Positions 63,077 to 64,000 of a DNA stretch of 64,000 nucleotides are shown piece by piece. The stretch comes from Candidatus Vallotiella sp. (ex Adelges kitamiensis) (GTDB lineage Bacteria; Pseudomonadota; Gammaproteobacteria; Burkholderiales; Burkholderiaceae), in contig NZ_CP080504.1 of assembly GCF_020342435.1 (NCBI RefSeq), positions 87,698-151,697 of the forward strand, given 5' to 3'. The notes under the pieces are model-generated. The model was not told the origin of the DNA and did no database searches. It was given only the letters and a program-made list of their open reading frames with translations. Each line of letters opens with the position of its first letter. Position 1 is the first letter of the stretch. The translations under genes were made by a program, and so were the position numbers.

Positions 63077-63666
63077 TTATTGCATAGCACGCGGAGCCTA
63101 CGCTGATCTTTATAAATATAGTAAGGTGATTATATTTAGTGGGTTGCAAACCCCCTTTTCCGGTTTGATTATACGCTATGATAAATCTGTTTTTGGCTCT
63201 TCAAGCAATACTTGCACTACTACAATATGATAAAGAAGTTCACTGCTTACCGAGTGTCGAATCCAGAGAATTGGATGTATCTAAGTTAGACGCATCTACA
63301 TCGTAGTACTTTTGTATATATCTCAGAAACTGTAATGCCTCATTTAGTAAAGCTTTATATACTCTATAAGTAATAGCGTGTTACTAAAAAGATTGTGGAA
63401 TTAAGCTTTTTAATGAGACTGTGCTACAGTACATTGCATTTTCAGTTCAGTCTCCCTGAAGAATAAATTCGCGCGCAGAGTACTGCTTCTGAAAAATCTC
63501 GTTAGTATGCTGTTGTCTGTAGCTGTGCAGATGGATATCGTGGATAGGCTTCGGTGGGTCTGTCTGTTAAAATGCCGCCCTCTTCGAGTCTTCTCTCACA
63601 GGCGTATGCTTGTACGTCATGCCCTCAGCTCTGCGCAGCGTTATTTTTCCTGAGTCTAGATCCAAC
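63077..63666 (+). other. Spacer before transketolase, nothing recognised
   Basis: About 590 AT-rich bases. No gene read. The tkt promoter should lie near its 3' end but no clear -35/-10 pair was seen. Confidence 0.5.
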
Positions 63667-64000
63667 ATGACAACCCAGCTATTCACACAGACTAGCATGA
63701 TGGCTAACGCAATCCGTGCGTTAACTATGGATGCTATTCAGCAGGCAAATTCCGGCCATCCTGGAATGCCTATGGGCATGGCGGAAATCGCTGTAGCACT
63801 ATGGCAACGTCATTTGCGACATAATCCCGTTAACCCACATTGGGCGGACCGGGATCGCTTCGTTCTATCTAATGGGCATGGGTCGATGCTGCTATATGCG
63901 TTGCTACACCTAAGCGGTTATGATTTGCCAATGAACGAGTTGAAACGTTTCCGACAACTGCATTCGAGAACACCGGGCCATCCAGAGGTTGGTATTACAC
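63667..64000 (+). CDS. tkt: Transketolase, 5' part (cut by window end)
   Basis: Thiamine diphosphate-dependent two-carbon transfer in the pentose phosphate pathway. 111 codons are visible from ATG 63667 ([20 protein letters not shown]). [11 protein letters not shown] at residues 29-39 holds the conserved His of the active site, and [20 protein letters not shown] (from about residue 58) the family signature block. Frame is open to the window end. Confidence 0.96.
   Translation, partial: MTTQLFTQTSMMANAIRALTMDAIQQANSGHPGMPMGMAEIAVALWQRHLRHNPVNPHWADRDRFVLSNGHGSMLLYALLHLSGYDLPMNELKRFRQLHSRTPGHPEVGIT

Overview
The window looks like a piece of a shrinking genome from a host-restricted betaproteobacterium of the family Burkholderiaceae. 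Nearly every intact protein reads as a Burkholderia orthologue, and gene order follows the Burkholderia chromosome: the dcw cluster, lpxC, secA, mutT-yacG-zapD-coaE-pilD, rplU-rpmA-obgE-proB, proS-marC, ffh, nrdAB, prmA-accC-accB, an RNase II family gene, pyrF, pgpA-thiL, maeB, barstar and tkt. The genes are separated by long AT-rich spacers full of stop codons, and I see no insertion sequences, prophage or CRISPR. This resembles adelgid symbionts such as 'Candidatus Vallotia'. That placement is inference from remembered protein families, not from a search.

Layout. 1-1029 holds the remains of coq7 and mraZ. 1030-17885 is an unbroken, mostly overlapping division and cell-wall operon (rsmH, ftsL, ftsI, murE, murF, mraY, murD, ftsW, murG, murC, ddlB, ftsQ, ftsA, ftsZ), followed by lpxC, a DciA-like gene and secA. 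22.8-29.2 kb has a dead argJ, then mutT and a leftward block (yacG, zapD, coaE, a degenerate pilD, a CorC-like gene). 29.9-34.2 kb has tRNA-Pro(CGG), a dead ispB, rplU, rpmA, obgE and proB. 34.6-39.7 kb has rppH, proS, marC and ffh. 39.9-45.8 kb has dead ypjD and ampD, then nrdA and nrdB with tandem NrdR boxes. 46.8-52.4 kb runs leftward: a PfkB-family kinase, prmA, accC, accB, dead aroQ and dead tlpA. 53.7-64.0 kb has an RNase II family gene, pyrF, pgpA, thiL, maeB, a frameshifted barstar and the start of transketolase.

The retained genes cover peptidoglycan and lipid A precursor synthesis, division, protein export, translation, dNTP supply, malonyl-CoA and pyrimidine synthesis. The readable fossils point to lost ubiquinone synthesis (coq7, ispB), arginine synthesis (argJ), the dehydroquinase step of the shikimate pathway (aroQ), muropeptide recycling (ampD), the dcw regulator (mraZ), cytochrome c/thiol-related functions (ypjD, tlpA) and type IV pili (only pilD left, degenerate).

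The most interesting signals are: an in-frame 12-bp repeat expansion inside the mraZ fossil; perfect-spaced NrdR boxes with a palindrome between them upstream of nrdA; two mutually exclusive hairpins in the rplU leader; a perfect 28-bp stem after rpmA; and poly-G tracts in essential genes, one of which coincides with the frameshift that breaks barstar.
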